A DNA stretch of 64,000 nucleotides from Coccinella septempunctata (Eukaryota; Arthropoda; Insecta; Coleoptera; Coccinellidae), in the NCBI RefSeq assembly GCF_907165205.1, contig NC_058191.1:11720501-11784500 (forward strand), given 5' to 3'. How positions within the stretch are numbered: the stretch's first letter is position 1; each line of letters opens with the position of its first letter. This document shows positions 10,531-22,616 of this stretch, in pieces. The notes under the pieces are model-generated. The model did no database searches. It was not told where the DNA came from and saw only the letters and a list, made by a program, of their open reading frames with translations. A program made the position numbers and the translations under genes.

Positions 10531-13270
10531 TTTGACATAAACAAACCAGATTAAATTGTTCGAGTGCCGTCGAATGAGAACACGCAGATAACAGGAGGAT
10601 CACGTCGGATATCTCTTCAGTTCTCGGACTGAGGGTGATTGTGAATATCGCGACAAGTTGACAGGAAGTGCCGAAAAGTCGGTATAGACGATCTCGTGAC
10701 TGATTTGTGATTTGGCCTTTCTTTCAGTGGATGGTAAGTTGAATTCTTGCAAGGAAGAATTCTTTACCGCAGGAGAACGCGTTCCCGCCAAGAATTTCCA
10801 GTCATAATATTCGTTAGGTCGTTCACGAAAACAATTCCGTCATGCATTCCGCTCAAAGGTACGGAATTCCTCAAATCGGCACATGATTCGAACCAATCCA
10901 CAACTTTCGTGACCAAGTTTCTGCGCTCCAAGCATCATCGCCCTGAACACAGAACTGACCTGGGACAACAATCGAATGTCAAGACTATGAACTCATTTTA
11001 CCGCAAACTTATGTTTGGCCACTACCATATGTTATTTTAGGATATGAGCAGTTTTGCGTAACTGTCATCTGAACGATTTAAATCTGAAAATAGGAGTTTG
11101 ATATTTGAGAATAACTTCTCGCAATGCGAAAACAAATATGAGTGGTGAGAGCGTCAAAATGAAAAAATTTATTAACAAAGCTTCAAGAACGCCAAAAGTG
11201 TTCTATGGATAACGAATTTCCTCGTTTAAAGTATTACAAATGGATAAGATGTGTATCAAGGATGAGATCTCGGTCAACTCCTATTCGCCGAAGAACAAAA
11301 ACTCCAAAAGTATCACTACTTGTCCTCAAGAACCATATTCAATCATTTGAATTTGAAGTTTTAACAGAATTTATATATCAGGAAGCTAATATTATATGCG
11401 TCCCATAGATTTACCTTGAAGACAAATGTTGTGATTTGTAAATTTCCTTTTTATTTGGAGACCCAGTTTCTGTTTTCTGGGGCACTTTATTATGCTTATG
11501 CTCTGTTATGCCATATTCCGGAACACCAGTTTACTAACCTAACTCAATAAACTTTTGAAGAGTGCAATCTTCAAGAATACCTGTTGAATCTTGAACTCAG
11601 TTATCAAAACGTGTGAGGAATTATTAATAAGACCAGAAAAATATCAACATACCAGCTGTACAATAAACTTTATTCAATTTTGGAACTGGTAATGGACCAG
11701 GCCATGACTATTCTGGAAATAAGAGTATCACCTCACCGTCACCGTCTGCGAGAACTGTCAACACTGTTGAATGTTACTAATGAGTGAAACCTTCAGACAT
11801 ACACAACAGTTTTTCAGAAAATGATACAACTTTCTGAGGATGGATTAAGAATGGCAGATGAGAACTCATTCTAATAATTTTTAGTTAACATCTATGACAA
11901 TATTGGGCGAAAATTGGTTCAAAATTGGTGGAATTCAAATATGGCATTCTTGCAAAATTGCTTCGTTTCTTTAGCAAAAATATTTGAATTAGGTACTTAG
12001 TTCTAATTAATAGACATAGCACTCAAAGATTCGAATTGGATTAGATTTTTTAGAAATTCAGAAAACGAAATTATCTCGGATAATTTTGAACCTACAAGGT
12101 TTGTAACACTACATTCTCAATATTTATATGAAACGAGCTCAAACCTGTGGCTCCGCCAAAGGTATATTATTGTAAAACGCTAGTTTACTCTACATTATGC
12201 GTCTTTCAATTTCATGCTAGTGCCAGACCCCGTGTATTAGGTACACGTGAGCAAGCATTGCAAGCAATACAAAGCTGACTGTAAGAGAAACATCGAAGCG
12301 ACAATACCAGGCACTGATGCCTGGATCTATTTTCTTGGACACATTCCTATGTGAAATGATCGATTTTATGCTACTGAACAGACGACCATATAGTGGAATA
12401 AAATTTTGAATTCAATTTACAATGTTGGAACAGGTTAATGTAGGTTATTTCCGAAAATCAGATAGATGACATCGCGGACTTTCTCGTAGAGCTAGTGGAT
12501 CATCTCTTAGTTTGCTCAGCTTCGGCACTCGAAGTTTGAAAGGAATATGTTGTTCATTCGCAAAAAAAACCTTCAATACATAAATGTGTTTTTCAGCTTA
12601 TTGATTTTGCAATTTATTTTCTTCAGTTTGATGCTCAATACACATGTTTCTAGAACATCTTGAGCATCATAGCAATTAATATTTAGGGACTCAAGCAACA
12701 TGTGTGTGAAATGTATATGTACCTATATTTTTGTGAGACTGGGTGTAAAAGATATCGTGAAAGAGAAGAAGTTCTTTTACAAAACTATTTTCTGACAACT
12801 TTTAATCAACAAGCGAATCTGGAACAAAATAATTGAGTTTTCTGTGTAAAAATATTGCGGATGCAAAATAATTATGCGTTGTCTACTGGTATACAATGTG
12901 AAGACAGTAAACTAAAGCTTTTCTTCAAATGAATTAAATCTAATTCGAAACTGATCAAGATTTGCGATTGTTACTGTAATCTCGGAATTAATTAGGTAAA
13001 TCGAACTCCCATTCCTATACTACAAAATTTTCAGGATACCAACTGAATTAATTTGAACGATAAATAGATGAGAATTTATAATTGAACTGATAAAGCCTAA
13101 ATTCATTAATTTCTTTCCAACTGCCTTACCTCGACCATCAGCCGGAAGCGCATCAGCGAAACACGGAAATGACACAAAAGATTTGTATGATAAAAATATA
13201 TAACATGGGACATAATATTATACCAATATATCATAACATCATTTTGTAGATTCCTCCAAGAATCGGTATC
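10530..13270. other. No recognised gene
   Basis: Short open frames only (up to about 97 codons at 10747-11040), no domain recognised, no clear TIR or tandem structure. The sequence is AT-rich and probably intergenic or intronic. Confidence 0.5.
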
Positions 13271-13273
13271 CTA

Positions 13274-13382
13274 TAATTTCAACAAAAATCCAGTGACAAA
13301 ATGTATCGAATGTGATGATTGGTATCACCAGTATTGTTCGAGATATATTAGGAGCACAAATCATTTTGTCGCCATTTTAATA
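13274..13382 (+). pseudogene. PHD-finger-like fragment
   Basis: The plus-strand frame reads NPVTKCIECDDWYHQYCSRY: Cys-x2-Cys followed by D-D-W-Y-H and x2-Cys. This is the central part of a PHD or related zinc finger, where 'C..C..W.H..C' is typical. Such fingers occur in chromatin proteins and in several non-LTR retrotransposons. The frame ends within 15 codons and no partner domain is seen. It may be a lone exon or a transposon remnant. Confidence 0.4.
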
Positions 13383-13797
13383 CTATGACCCTATTGAAAG
13401 ATTATGTTGATATTGTTGAACGTCAGAATATCGTGTGTTTGGACATCTTGTAAGAACATAGTTATAGCAAGAATGTTAAGTTTAGTGCTCAAGATCTGCA
13501 TTTGCTGAAGCATTCTGTTTTTTTCAAACCGTTATTTGAATGCTGATAAAGCGTGTGGAGGAAGACACAAGATTTCAATCATGGAAGATTAATTATAATA
13601 TTAATAATTCTTTTAAATTTATTGAATGAATATAGCGCTTCCTGACTAGTTATCAATTCTTTGTTATTTATAAAGCGTGTTACCCCTATTAGTTACCATC
13701 AAGCTTATTCAAAACTCGCTCAGGTTATAAATTTTTTGAGAAGAACGCTGTTAAAGACTGCATTGCCTTGTAGGCAAATTTGAATTTTATTGAATAA

Positions 13798-14226
13798 ATG
13801 AAAAGTATGCTTTCGAATGTCACAAATATGTTGCTGTGTTTTTTAATGTTATTTCTTCAGGTGAATTATTTTTGCTGTGACATTATAATCTATTGTCGTC
13901 CAACTTTAAACAACAATGACAAAAGCTTTTCAAGGGATATTGGTCCTATCGCTAAATTTGGATTCTTAGTGTATGTCCCAATAGTTATGAATCACCATGT
14001 ATATTATCAGTGAATGCTAAGTAACAATGTTTCCTCAAAAATAATGGGAATAACCATCCCTAGGAAATCGTCAACAATAAAGGTAGAGAATAGTCTTATT
14101 TCTTATTCCACCAAAGAGTTTTGCTACAAAACGCAAGATCCCAACTGGTTGAATAATATTTATTATTATTTATTTCTTTACGCGACAGCTGCTTCACTTG
14201 ACGATCTATTCAGTTCTTCAGAGTGA
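13798..14226 (+). other. Open frame broken by a single TGA (142 codons), unrecognised
   Basis: A frame from ATG 13798 ends at TGA 14011-14013, and the very next codon is ATG in the same frame, continuing to 14226. In AT-rich DNA a stretch of 142 codons with one stop is longer than usual. The first part begins with a Met and a hydrophobic run (residues about 9-22, MLLCFLMLFLQV), as in a signal peptide or membrane anchor, followed by two Cys and a hydrophilic stretch. No family is recognised. The TGA may be a mutation, or the frame may be chance. Confidence 0.25.
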
Positions 14227-16260
14227 ACGCACAAATGAATGGAATATTTTATGAAATACTCTTATCAAAGACTACCGGATCGTATTTTACATGAACATGT
14301 TTTTACTGTGTACGTTCATTTTGGTATATTTATTGCAAAAGAATGAAGAATTTCTGTTCTCGATCATTGTGATGAAATTTTCGATAAGAATTACTTATTT
14401 TCTGGTGCCTTTGAAATCTTGTTCGAAAAAAATAAGAAAAAGTAATATGAATACGGAGAAGAAATGATTCCAAAGATCAATATTAGGAAGAAAAACTCCT
14501 TTATTGTCCAAAATATTCACGAGACTATGAAACCCGAGACGAGACCGAGAAAAATATCGTCTCGCCTCGTCAATGAAATATCTAGCCTCGTCTCAAAAAT
14601 GGGACGCTCGTGGTCATCACCAAAGCCCCTACTGAAATTATAGCGAAACGTATGTTGATTTATAAAATTCAATCTATCAACAATCATTCTGTTCAGTATT
14701 TTGAGTTCTCCTCGATGTATTGCTTACCTTTGACGTGATGAAAATTGATTTGCATGATTATACTTCAGACGTAGACAATGAAATCAAAGCGAATCTGCTA
14801 TCTTGGGATATTTCATATTCACTTCATTATCCTACGTTAGAAATTTTTTTATATGAAATACCAACTTCAGAATAGACTGGTATTTCAATTTCGTTCAATT
14901 TTATTCAATAGGTCATATTAAGAATATTGTGTACATTCCTAATTTATTTACATGGAAAAATTTCAAAGAATCACGAAATGGTTCAATTTTGAAATATGCA
15001 ATCGTCACGAAACATGCTGAAGAATAATAATATAATATCATTCATAAGTAAATATAAGGGTTTTCATTTCATTCAATAGTGTCCTAATTCAAGGATAAAA
15101 GATAAAGGTTTCAAATGCCTTCCACAGCAGTGAATAATGACACAATGGCCTCAATGTACTTCTGTCATTTAGAAGAATCGATTTTTTCATTCCATAAAAG
15201 TTCCGACTAACCTGAGACGTGAACTGGTGTCGAAAACTTTACTCTTTAAAAATTCAACGCCTAGAGAAAGTTCTGGAATATTAAAATTTTTTCCTTGAAG
15301 TTGTTGTTACGACTCGCACCGATTCAGAAGTTCACCCATAAAGTTGAATCTTCTAATGGTAGTGAAAGATTCAATAAAACAAGATCCTCTGTAAGTGAGC
15401 AGTGTAATGATTTCCTCCAACATGCCAAAAGCATTTCTGTCATTGAGTTAGATTACAAGAATTCAATCTGAGGCGATTGAAGAAATCCGTGGTAAAAATA
15501 GCTTTATAATGTTCTGCTATTTAAGTTTCATCGAAGAAAATTGGTATTCCGAAATTCGCCTCTGACTGATCGCACACAAAACGCCAATTTTCTGAAAAAG
15601 AGAACTTTCCCAATTGAAAAATTTGTTGGTTTCTGACTGCTTCACATCCTCATATTCAGAAAGTTGACTTATTCAGTTAGATGAAACCAGGCGTTATTAG
15701 AAAAAAAGGGCAGGTTATCAATGAATTGGTTGAGAAATCAAAGGCAGAAGGCCATCCTACGAGGGTAATCAATTTTTCTGATAACACGTCAATCCTGTGA
15801 CATATGCCAACGCAGACTCCAACCAGTTGAGATATATACCGAATGAGGCTCGTAGTGCTTGTCATTACATTTTTAGATTGCTGATTAACTCTTGGGTTCT
15901 ATTATTTGATCGAGCAGTCATTTTTGTTTCTTTGGACTCTACCTGTTTCACTCGAATAGCCAACACATGGCGATACAGTACTTTGGAAAAATTGATAATA
16001 TACAGTAGTTCGGGAATACCCGATTCTGAGGTTGTTGAAATAAACAATAGAATAAAACCAGTGTGTGAATTTACTCCGTAAACTATATACTTACGCTACA
16101 CACTGAAAGAGAAATATATCAAATTCATCTACAGAATATTTCCACTCGCCTTCTATTTTCTCCCCATTTCAGAAGTGCGCTGCAACAATAAATGCTTTTT
16201 TCATTATACCATTCTGGGAACCCTATCATAACATGTCGATTCAGAGTACGTAATTGATGC
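14227..16260. other. Non-coding; minor repeats
   Basis: No gene is recognised. At 14535-14600 GAGACGAGACCGAG is followed by CGTCTCGCCTCGTC, a short imperfect inverted repeat. The block around 15410-15470 (CCAACATGCCAAAAGC, TTGAGTTAGAT) recurs near 19365-19415, so it belongs to a dispersed repeat. Confidence 0.45.
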
Positions 16261-16264
16261 CTTA

Positions 16265-16452
16265 AGGCGGAAACACATTATTAAAACGCTACGCGACCAG
16301 ATGAAATTTGACGCGTGTTGAGTCGAATCAAATGTATTGTTTTCTATAGACCAGAATCATACTATGAACACCTGACGCGACGACACGCGCGTACAATTCA
16401 CCCGTTCCAGACGCGTCAGCTCGCGTCGCGTGTTAATAATTTGTTTTCGCCT
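16265..16452. repeat. Harbinger-type MITE A (188 bp, TTA duplication)
   Basis: The ends AGGCGGAAACACATTATTAA (16265) and the reverse complement of the right end, AGGCGAAAACAAATTATTAA (ending at 16452), pair over about 30 bp and continue with CGCTACGCG against CGCGACGCG. Both flanks carry TTA (16262-16264 and 16453-16455), the target typical of PIF/Harbinger MITEs. It is non-coding. Confidence 0.88.
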
Positions 16453-16484
16453 TTATCCGTGTGGCCGCACCGTAAGAAGTTTTA

Positions 16485-16671
16485 GGCCTGCCGCAGACAT
16501 GCAACTTTTCAGTTGCGCAACAGTTTTATTGCAAGCGGTTCGAGGGCGCACACAAAGGCAATCGCTGCAACTTTTCAGTTGCATCTCTGCGCGGCCCCAT
16601 ATAAATTCATTGTGCTCAATTCTGCAACTAAACAGTTGCAAAACTGAAAAGTTGCATGTCTGCGGCAGGCC
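16485..16671. repeat. Harbinger-type MITE B (187 bp, TTA duplication, 30-bp perfect TIR)
   Basis: GGCCTGCCGCAGACATGCAA (16485) and its exact inverted copy ending at 16671 extend to a perfect 30-bp inverted repeat. TTA flanks both sides (16482-16484 and 16672-16674). Inside, GCAACTTTTCAGTTGC occurs twice on the plus strand and in variant or inverted form twice more. A second, outer inverted repeat, CGCACCGTAAG, lies just outside (about 16467 and 16671-16681), which suggests insertion into an older palindromic element. It lies only 32 bp from MITE A. Confidence 0.9.
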
Positions 16672-16699
16672 TTACGGTGCGCTGAGATATATCTTGTCT

Positions 16700-16850
16700 A
16701 TGGCTAAGATGAATTATAATGTGTGTTCAAAAAAATTCGTCGTCAAGTAGGCTATGGAATTTTGAACGTCGATATTTCTTGTCTAAACGTAATTCTTAGC
16801 TTTTGCTATTTTCCAGGTGAACTGTCAAGTTAGAAGTTAGCATTTCGAAT
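16700..16850. repeat. Dispersed repeat block (partner near 19165-19260)
   Basis: TCAAGTAGGCTAT, GAATTTTGAA and TTGTCTAAACGTAATT at this site match TCAAGTAGGCTAT, AATTTTGAAAG and TTGTCCAAATGTAATT near 19200-19250 in the same order and orientation. Confidence 0.65.
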
Positions 16851-16869
16851 TGTTGTTGTTGTTGTTGTT
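16851..16869. repeat. (TTG)n microsatellite
   Basis: Six consecutive TTG units. Confidence 0.9.
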
Positions 16870-17164
16870 TAAAATTATCAGGAAATTATAAAGATGGTTT
16901 TTATGGATGTGTAAAAAGTATTTATATTGAATCCTACTTCAAAATTGGGAAGTAAATAGAAGGAGAGTGTGGAAATATTTTTTAATGTTTCAGCGACATT
17001 CTCAATGTATATCCCAATATTGCTGAAAGAATCAATCTTTTGAAAGTACTGTTTTGCGATGCATTAACGAAATAGTTATGTTCAAGCAAAAAAAAAGTAG
17101 TGGTCGACCAAAGAAGAAAACCTCAGAATTATTCAACAATAATTAAAATATTGTGACAGAAGAC

Positions 17165-17480
17165 CGAAGCTCCACGAACCTCTGTTCGGGTTTTATCTCA
17201 AGTGGCTAGAGTATCTGTTGGTATATTTTATGCCACACGATTTTGAATGAAAGATGACATGTAATCAGATAATTGAAAAGATTGGTTACCTATCCTTGTA
17301 GCGTAACATCAAAGAAAAAAAAATCGGAGTTCGGTATGCATCAGTCAATGGTGAAAAATGTGGGACCTATTTTCTCTTATGGAATATTAACAGTAGAACA
17401 AAATGAATAAAGAGAAAGCATTATGCCTTTTTAGAGCTGAATTGAATTTGAATAAATTGTCCAATATTAATTTTGGTGTA
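17165..17480. repeat. Dispersed repeat, copy 2 (partner at 5650-5960)
   Basis: Same block order as copy 1, including TATGCCACACGATTT, ATTGAAAAGATTGGTTAC against ATTGAAAAGGTTGATTAC, and GGTATGCATCAGT. Stops occur in all frames. Confidence 0.75.
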
Positions 17481-17955
17481 ATTCAGTTCTTTAGTTTAGT
17501 CAACGATTTTCAGTAACGATCGAATCAATTCAATATTTATAGAGAATTAATAAACATATTGAGATTCTTACTGTGCTTTATTTATATCACTGAAATAGGT
17601 GCAACCATTTTACAAAAAAGAAAAACATAATACCACGATCCGTTCAAGGTTCATGTCTCCTACGTATAAAAATAGTGGACTTTTTCTAACTGCCTCAGAT
17701 TGTTTGGATTCTTGTGATCTGACTAAATGGAAGAAATGCATTTCGCACTTTAGGCGAAAATTACTTCTCTTTGAAAGTGCCTTTTCACTTTCCATACAAA
17801 ATTACGATTTATAGGTTAATGTCAGTATTTTTTACATTTTGGGAGGATGAAGTAATTCAAAAAAGGATCTACGTTCAGACACCGAATATCAACGTTTAAA
17901 ATTCCATCGCCTACTTGACGATTTTGTTTAACCCACATTATTTTATTTCCTACCC
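17480..17955. other. No recognised gene
   Basis: AT-rich sequence with short frames on both strands at 17599-17814 and no recognisable domain. Confidence 0.5.
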
Positions 17956-18079
17956 GATTGCACCGACTTATTTAAGATAGGATTACCGTTAATTCGGTGA
18001 TTTCTATGATAACTGCTATAGAAATCAGAGAAATAATCGAGTTTTAACGTTAATCTCGCCTTAAATAAGTCACACGATC
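17956..18079. repeat. Foldback MITE (about 124 bp)
   Basis: GATTGCACCGACTTATTTAA at 17956 pairs with TTAAATAAGTCACACGATC ending at 18079. The pairing continues through a TAACGTTAA-like block to ATTTCTAT and ATAGAAAT around a 10-base loop, so the whole element folds into one hairpin. Confidence 0.85.
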
Positions 18080-19573
18080 ATGCCAGTATATGCCAGGGTT
18101 TAAAATTTTTCAGTAACAAATTAATTTTTTCCCATGTTCTTGTTTTCAGAATGGTTTAATGAAAAACATCGTTTATTATACGTCCAGAAAGGCTTTCTCC
18201 TTTCTTGCACGAGTCATATCCCGCTCGCATGTAAAAAGCTTACTTTCTGGACTATGAAATATACAATTGCAAGTCGGCGTCTGTAAAAACCATTTTTTAA
18301 ATTTGCTGATCATTCAAATATCACAACATTCCTAAAAGCTAACTCGACAGTTTACCTGGAAAATGGCACAGCAAAAGTTAAGAATTTAGGTTTGGACATA
18401 AATTAACGACTTATATAGCTTTGAACTAAAAACGGATTATATGATTTTCATAACTTTGGCACAAGTGTACAACAGGTGGAAGAAGAGTCACAAAAGCCGA
18501 ACACTCGGCTGACAAAATCCAAAGGCCAAACATATCCGGCATCTACACACCTGCACACCTAGAAACATTATTCAGGTCCCTAGATAAACTCCAAATCCCT
18601 AGAATATTTTCGATACAGACTCCCTGTATAGTATATAACACCTAAAGCCGAAATCCCAATACATAAGTTCATTAAAACTGACACTAATTATGTCCATTTA
18701 ATGGACCATGGTGTTTATGATGTCCCATATCCGCTGGAGATCAACGAAGAACAAATTGTTGCGTTATTTCGTTTCCGATGAAATTACATTGGCCAGTGTT
18801 CATCATTAATGCAAATTCAATTAGGTTGTTAAATTCGGTCATCGCTACCAAAATCCAATAATCTTGTTTTGTAGGTCAACATACTACGAATATTATATGT
18901 TTGTTACAGATGGAAAGGGTGAATGTTTGGTTGGAACTGTCACATATGTATGACTAGATACATACACACAAGGTTTAGCTACTGCATCGAGTCAAATTAC
19001 AGTAATAATATTAATCCAACTCATAAATTTTGCATAAGGAAGATGGGATCAGTGATATCACATTTAGAAGGCCTTTCTATTCTGAATTCAGCATAGTATC
19101 TACCTTTAGAGTCAAATTGTACTCATTATATTCATTGTACTGTAGTTTTTTTCCACAAATGAAGATAAAATATGGTATATTCAAAAAATTTTGTCATCAA
19201 GTAGGCTATATAATTTTGAAAGTTCATATTCGTTGTCCAAATGTAATTTTTTGCTTGAATTATTTCATGTCCTTCAGAACAAAGATATGTAAACATCACC
19301 TTAATAATTCAAATAACGTGAGAAATTTTTTCAAGAAATATTATTAGAAGAATCAAAAATGATTTCTTTCAACATGCGATAAGCGTTTCTTTATTTGAGT
19401 TAGATAACAAGAATCCAAAAAATCTGGTGTGGCGGGACAATTATTGGTGATGTAATGAATCCCAGTTTTCTGAGGAAAATTGGAGTTCATTTTAGTGCAT
19501 TCCTAATATTTCCGCCTTTGAAAATATTTAATTCTCAAATATTCAGTACATTCATTCCGATAGGCAGAATAAA
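18080..19573. other. Mostly non-coding; one small coding-like frame
   Basis: At 18632-18781 (plus) a 49-codon frame without an ATG at its start reads ITPKAEIPIHKF followed by DTNYVHLMDHGVYDVPYPLE and ends in TGA. The composition looks protein-like, but I do not recognise it; it may be a transposon fragment. The rest of the region, including the block at 19165-19415 shared with 16.7 kb and 15.4 kb, is non-coding. Confidence 0.35.
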
Positions 19574-19733
19574 TGTAAAAAAGCCGTTTATCTGTGTTTA
19601 ACGTTGATTTTCTTGCATGCCGTTGAAGATTTCGACGTTTTTCTGATGTTGATATGCGATAAACCGAAGCTGACGACGTTTTTCATTGGCGCATTCTGGA
19701 ATTTTCAGATTTCAACGTGTGGGGGGATTTGCC

Positions 19734-19740
19734 TATAAAA
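19734..19740 (+). promoter_or_regulatory. TATA box of the putative LTR
   Basis: TATAAAA within GCCTATAAAAGCAG, upstream of a CT-rich leader. It is assigned only by position within the putative LTR. Confidence 0.45.
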
Positions 19741-20078
19741 GCAGATTTTTCCCCCGCGACGGTCACTTCTACTTTTGACTTTTGATTCTGTTACTTCAGT
19801 CGCTGTTACTTTTCTGCTTCAGTCTCTTTAGTTAGTTTACGCTCCGTACTTTCTGCGATTCGACGTTAAAGAATAATTTTGTGTTGCTAGCATCAGTGCT
19901 ATTAGGAATTAATTATTTTCATTTGTTTTCCGCGAGTGCCTGAAATAAAGGAGGTAGGTCCCCGTCTTCACCGTTCAGTTTCTTAATTAAACCTACACGG
20001 GTTACTTCTTTAACTTTGACACTGCTTTCTGTTATATTTTATCGTACTTTACCCTGTTTCGCGAGTCTGACTTTTCCC

Positions 20079-20216
20079 TTCGCTATCAGTCATGGCGCGT
20101 AAGCCCTTGGGGTAGAGAATAAGAGATACCGCTCGTCGTCAGTGAAATCCCGTAGTTGCGCTAAAAATAGACCTTTTCTTCGCTATCAGTCATGGAGCGT
20201 TAGCCCTTGGGGTAGC
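20079..20216. repeat. Internal direct repeat with 100-bp period
   Basis: TTCGCTATCAGTCATGG, then AGCCCTTGGGGTAG, occurs at 20079-20116 and again at 20179-20216, offset by exactly 100 bp. Confidence 0.9.
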
Positions 20217-20689
20217 GAGTGAAAGCCTCGAATAGATCCGCCCTGGTTGTGTTTCTTTTATTCTGGAGAAATTACATCCCGATACCGTATAGCAAGTCAT
20301 TTCACTTCGCGAGGTCATCCTTAGTATTCATTTCGTCAGTTCTGGTTGGCGCATTTTATTGAACAACCTTTGATTTTTTACTGTACCCGGTATAAACTTT
20401 TTAAAGTGCTCGTGACCGGATAGAATTTCCCGAATGTATGTTCGCTTATAGATTCGCTTATATTTCATACCTACACATATCTCCGATGTACATATAATCA
20501 GTTTCCGAAGGTGTGAATAAACTAGTACACAATTTGATTTTGACTACTTCGTTATCGCTACCATCCTAGATAACAGCGAACTCTGTCTCCGACTAGCAGC
20601 TACTCTGGTAGGTTTGCTATTCTTCCTTTTGAAAAGAATAGCTGGCGCTCGAGATAAGTTTTCTCCGAGATAACCACGTTACAGTGAAA

Positions 20690-21705
20690 ATTTTAACCGA
20701 AGTTCATATAGCACTCATACATTCAAATAAACCTTGAACGAATGGTGGTGCTTATTATGTTTTCAATGTTACTGGTGAAGCAAGTCCTGTTCGTAACCAA
20801 AAACTCACCATAAGATAAAAGAAACCACATATTCTCTACTATGCATTCGAAACTCTTTCGTCTTCCCAAGATGGTCGCCATAAACAAATTCAGCGTCAAA
20901 TTGCATGCTGCATCCGCGATGAGTCGGCGTAAATTGTTATTCTGAAATCGTTCCTGCTCGGCTGTATATTTCAAGTTCAATATTCTGTATCTGCGTTCGT
21001 GTATCTGTTTTAAATTATGCAGATTGGATTCGCCGCTTGAGAACCGAATTATTATTGCTTAGACCAGGCTTCAGAAATCCGTCCTTATGAATTCTCCAAC
21101 AGGTGAAAAGATTCAGCGTGAGATTTCATTTCACTTCTCACTCAGAGATGAACGAAACTTTGGCATATCACAATAAATTTTTGACTTTACGTAAACCTCC
21201 AGTTCAAGGAGAGCAAACTGAAATATCGAATATTCACAACCCATAGTCACAATTAAAAAAATTTGTTCTCTGCGTTCAGGCTTACAAAAAAGGAGAACTT
21301 CTGATTACCAGAAATTCTTCTTTTACTAGTAGTAGTTTTCAGCGGTTCAATAAAAGCCAGAAACATTGGGCTTGATGAGTTCATGAAAACTTCTATTAAC
21401 AGCTAAAATCCTTTTCGTTTCTTGATGTCAACAAGCTGAGTACCTACTCTAGCTACAAAAACTGAAACCCTGTGGAGCTCCAAAACGTAATCTGAATTAA
21501 ATAAATATACCTTCTTGAGCATCTTCTGAACTGAAGAAATCCAATCAAGAAATTCGAGTTTTTCGTTGAGGACAAAATCACACATTACCGCTTCTATGAA
21601 GAGTGTGGCTTCATAGAGATTTTTTCATGAAAAGAGCATTTCCTCTTTCATGAAATAAAAAGAAATTTGTTTTGAAATTTTATATATCTGAAGATCAACA
21701 ACACA
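20690..21705. other. No recognised gene
   Basis: Short frames only (minus 20723-20980 is the longest, 85 codons, no domain recognised). Confidence 0.5.
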
Positions 21706-22605
21706 ATTGAATGTTTTGAACAGGGTAAACATTGTTTGGCTTCGTTCATAGATCTGTCGAAGGCTTTTGACTGCGTTGCCTCAGACAAGCTTCTGTATAA
21801 ACTGAAGAGATATGGATTTGATTCTACGATCAAACTAATTGAATCATTTTTGTGCGACAGGAGGCAAGTGGTTTTTGCTGATGGTATATACCTATTCGGG
21901 TATGAATAAACAAACTATTGGAGTTCCACAAGGCTCTAATTTTAGGCCTGCTCTCTATTCGGTCGAGGTTGGGTCGAAGGATATTGAGAGCTTGAATCAA
22001 TTGGGGCGAGTGGCTATGGCGAGAGTTTTTGAGTGGTTCATAGCGAATGACCTTAGCATGAACGAAAACAAAACACGGTCTCTAATATTAAGTCTAAGAT
22101 TTGGACATGGTGGGGATATTAACACAGTTAAATTTCTGGATGCTTCGCTTAAGTGGAATGCTCATGTGGATCAGTTGACATCCGCTCTCAGTAAGAATAT
22201 ATTTGCCTTGAGAATTATTTCCCACTCATTGGCAGAGTAAACACTGAGATCGGTGTACTTGGCATCGGTGGAGTCGAGACTTAAGTATGGGGTATGGGGT
22301 AATACTATGGAGCAACAGCGCACACCGTGAAGTAGTTCTCAGACTACACCGGAGTGCGGTTAGGATTATAGGTAGACTATGGTAGATATTGCTACAAACA
22401 AGTTTTCAAGAGACTAGAGCTACTCACATTTCCATCTATATTCATACTTGAAAACTTGTTATTTGTTATATATCCATAGTGGTAATAAAGACTATCGATA
22501 TACAAAATATAATACCAGAAATAAATTCCACATGAGAAAAAAATTGTTCAGATTGAAAAAATCTCGAAATAGTCCCGAGTATTGCGAAATATCCTTTTTT
22601 ATAGA
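21706..22605 (+). pseudogene. Jockey/CR1-type non-LTR reverse transcriptase fragment
   Basis: Plus-strand frames give RT motif A as SFIDLSKAFDCV (about 21747), followed by LLYKLKRYGFDSTIKL, then after a frame change TIGVPQGSNFRPALYS (motif B, about 21916). Further on are VFEWFIANDLSMNENKT, VKFLDASLKWNAHVDQL, VESRLKYGVWGN and, near the end, YNTRNKFH. This is the C-terminal two thirds of a Jockey- or CR1-like RT. Motif C with the catalytic FADD is missing: the sequence jumps from motif B to 'ESLNQLGRVAM', so a deletion has removed it. Several stops and shifts confirm a dead copy. The 3' portion appears to continue after the minus-strand insertion at 22617-22985. Confidence 0.85.
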
Positions 22606-22616
22606 CTTCCCCTTAC

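Larger units (their letters stand above)
19574..20683 (+). mobile_element. Putative solo LTR (about 1.1 kb)
   Basis: The segment begins TGTAA and ends TTACA, the TG...CA ends of LTRs with a 5-bp inverted match. The flanks ATAAA (19569-19573) and GTGAA (20684-20688) agree at three of five bases, differing by two transitions, so a decayed 5-bp duplication is possible. Inside are a TATA box (TATAAAA, 19734-19740), a downstream AATAAA (about 20515) and a pair of 38-bp direct repeats. No primer-binding site or gag follows, and I found no second copy in the window, so this would be a solo LTR. The superfamily is not determined. Confidence 0.45.

Noticed and set aside
13798..14226. Selenoprotein reading through the TGA
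   Set aside because: No recognisable selenoprotein family and no evident SECIS-like element; many insects have also lost selenoproteins.
16453..16641. ORFs of 62-106 codons over MITE B on both strands
   Set aside because: They are produced by the palindrome, with GCAACTTTTCAGTTGC repeated on both strands.
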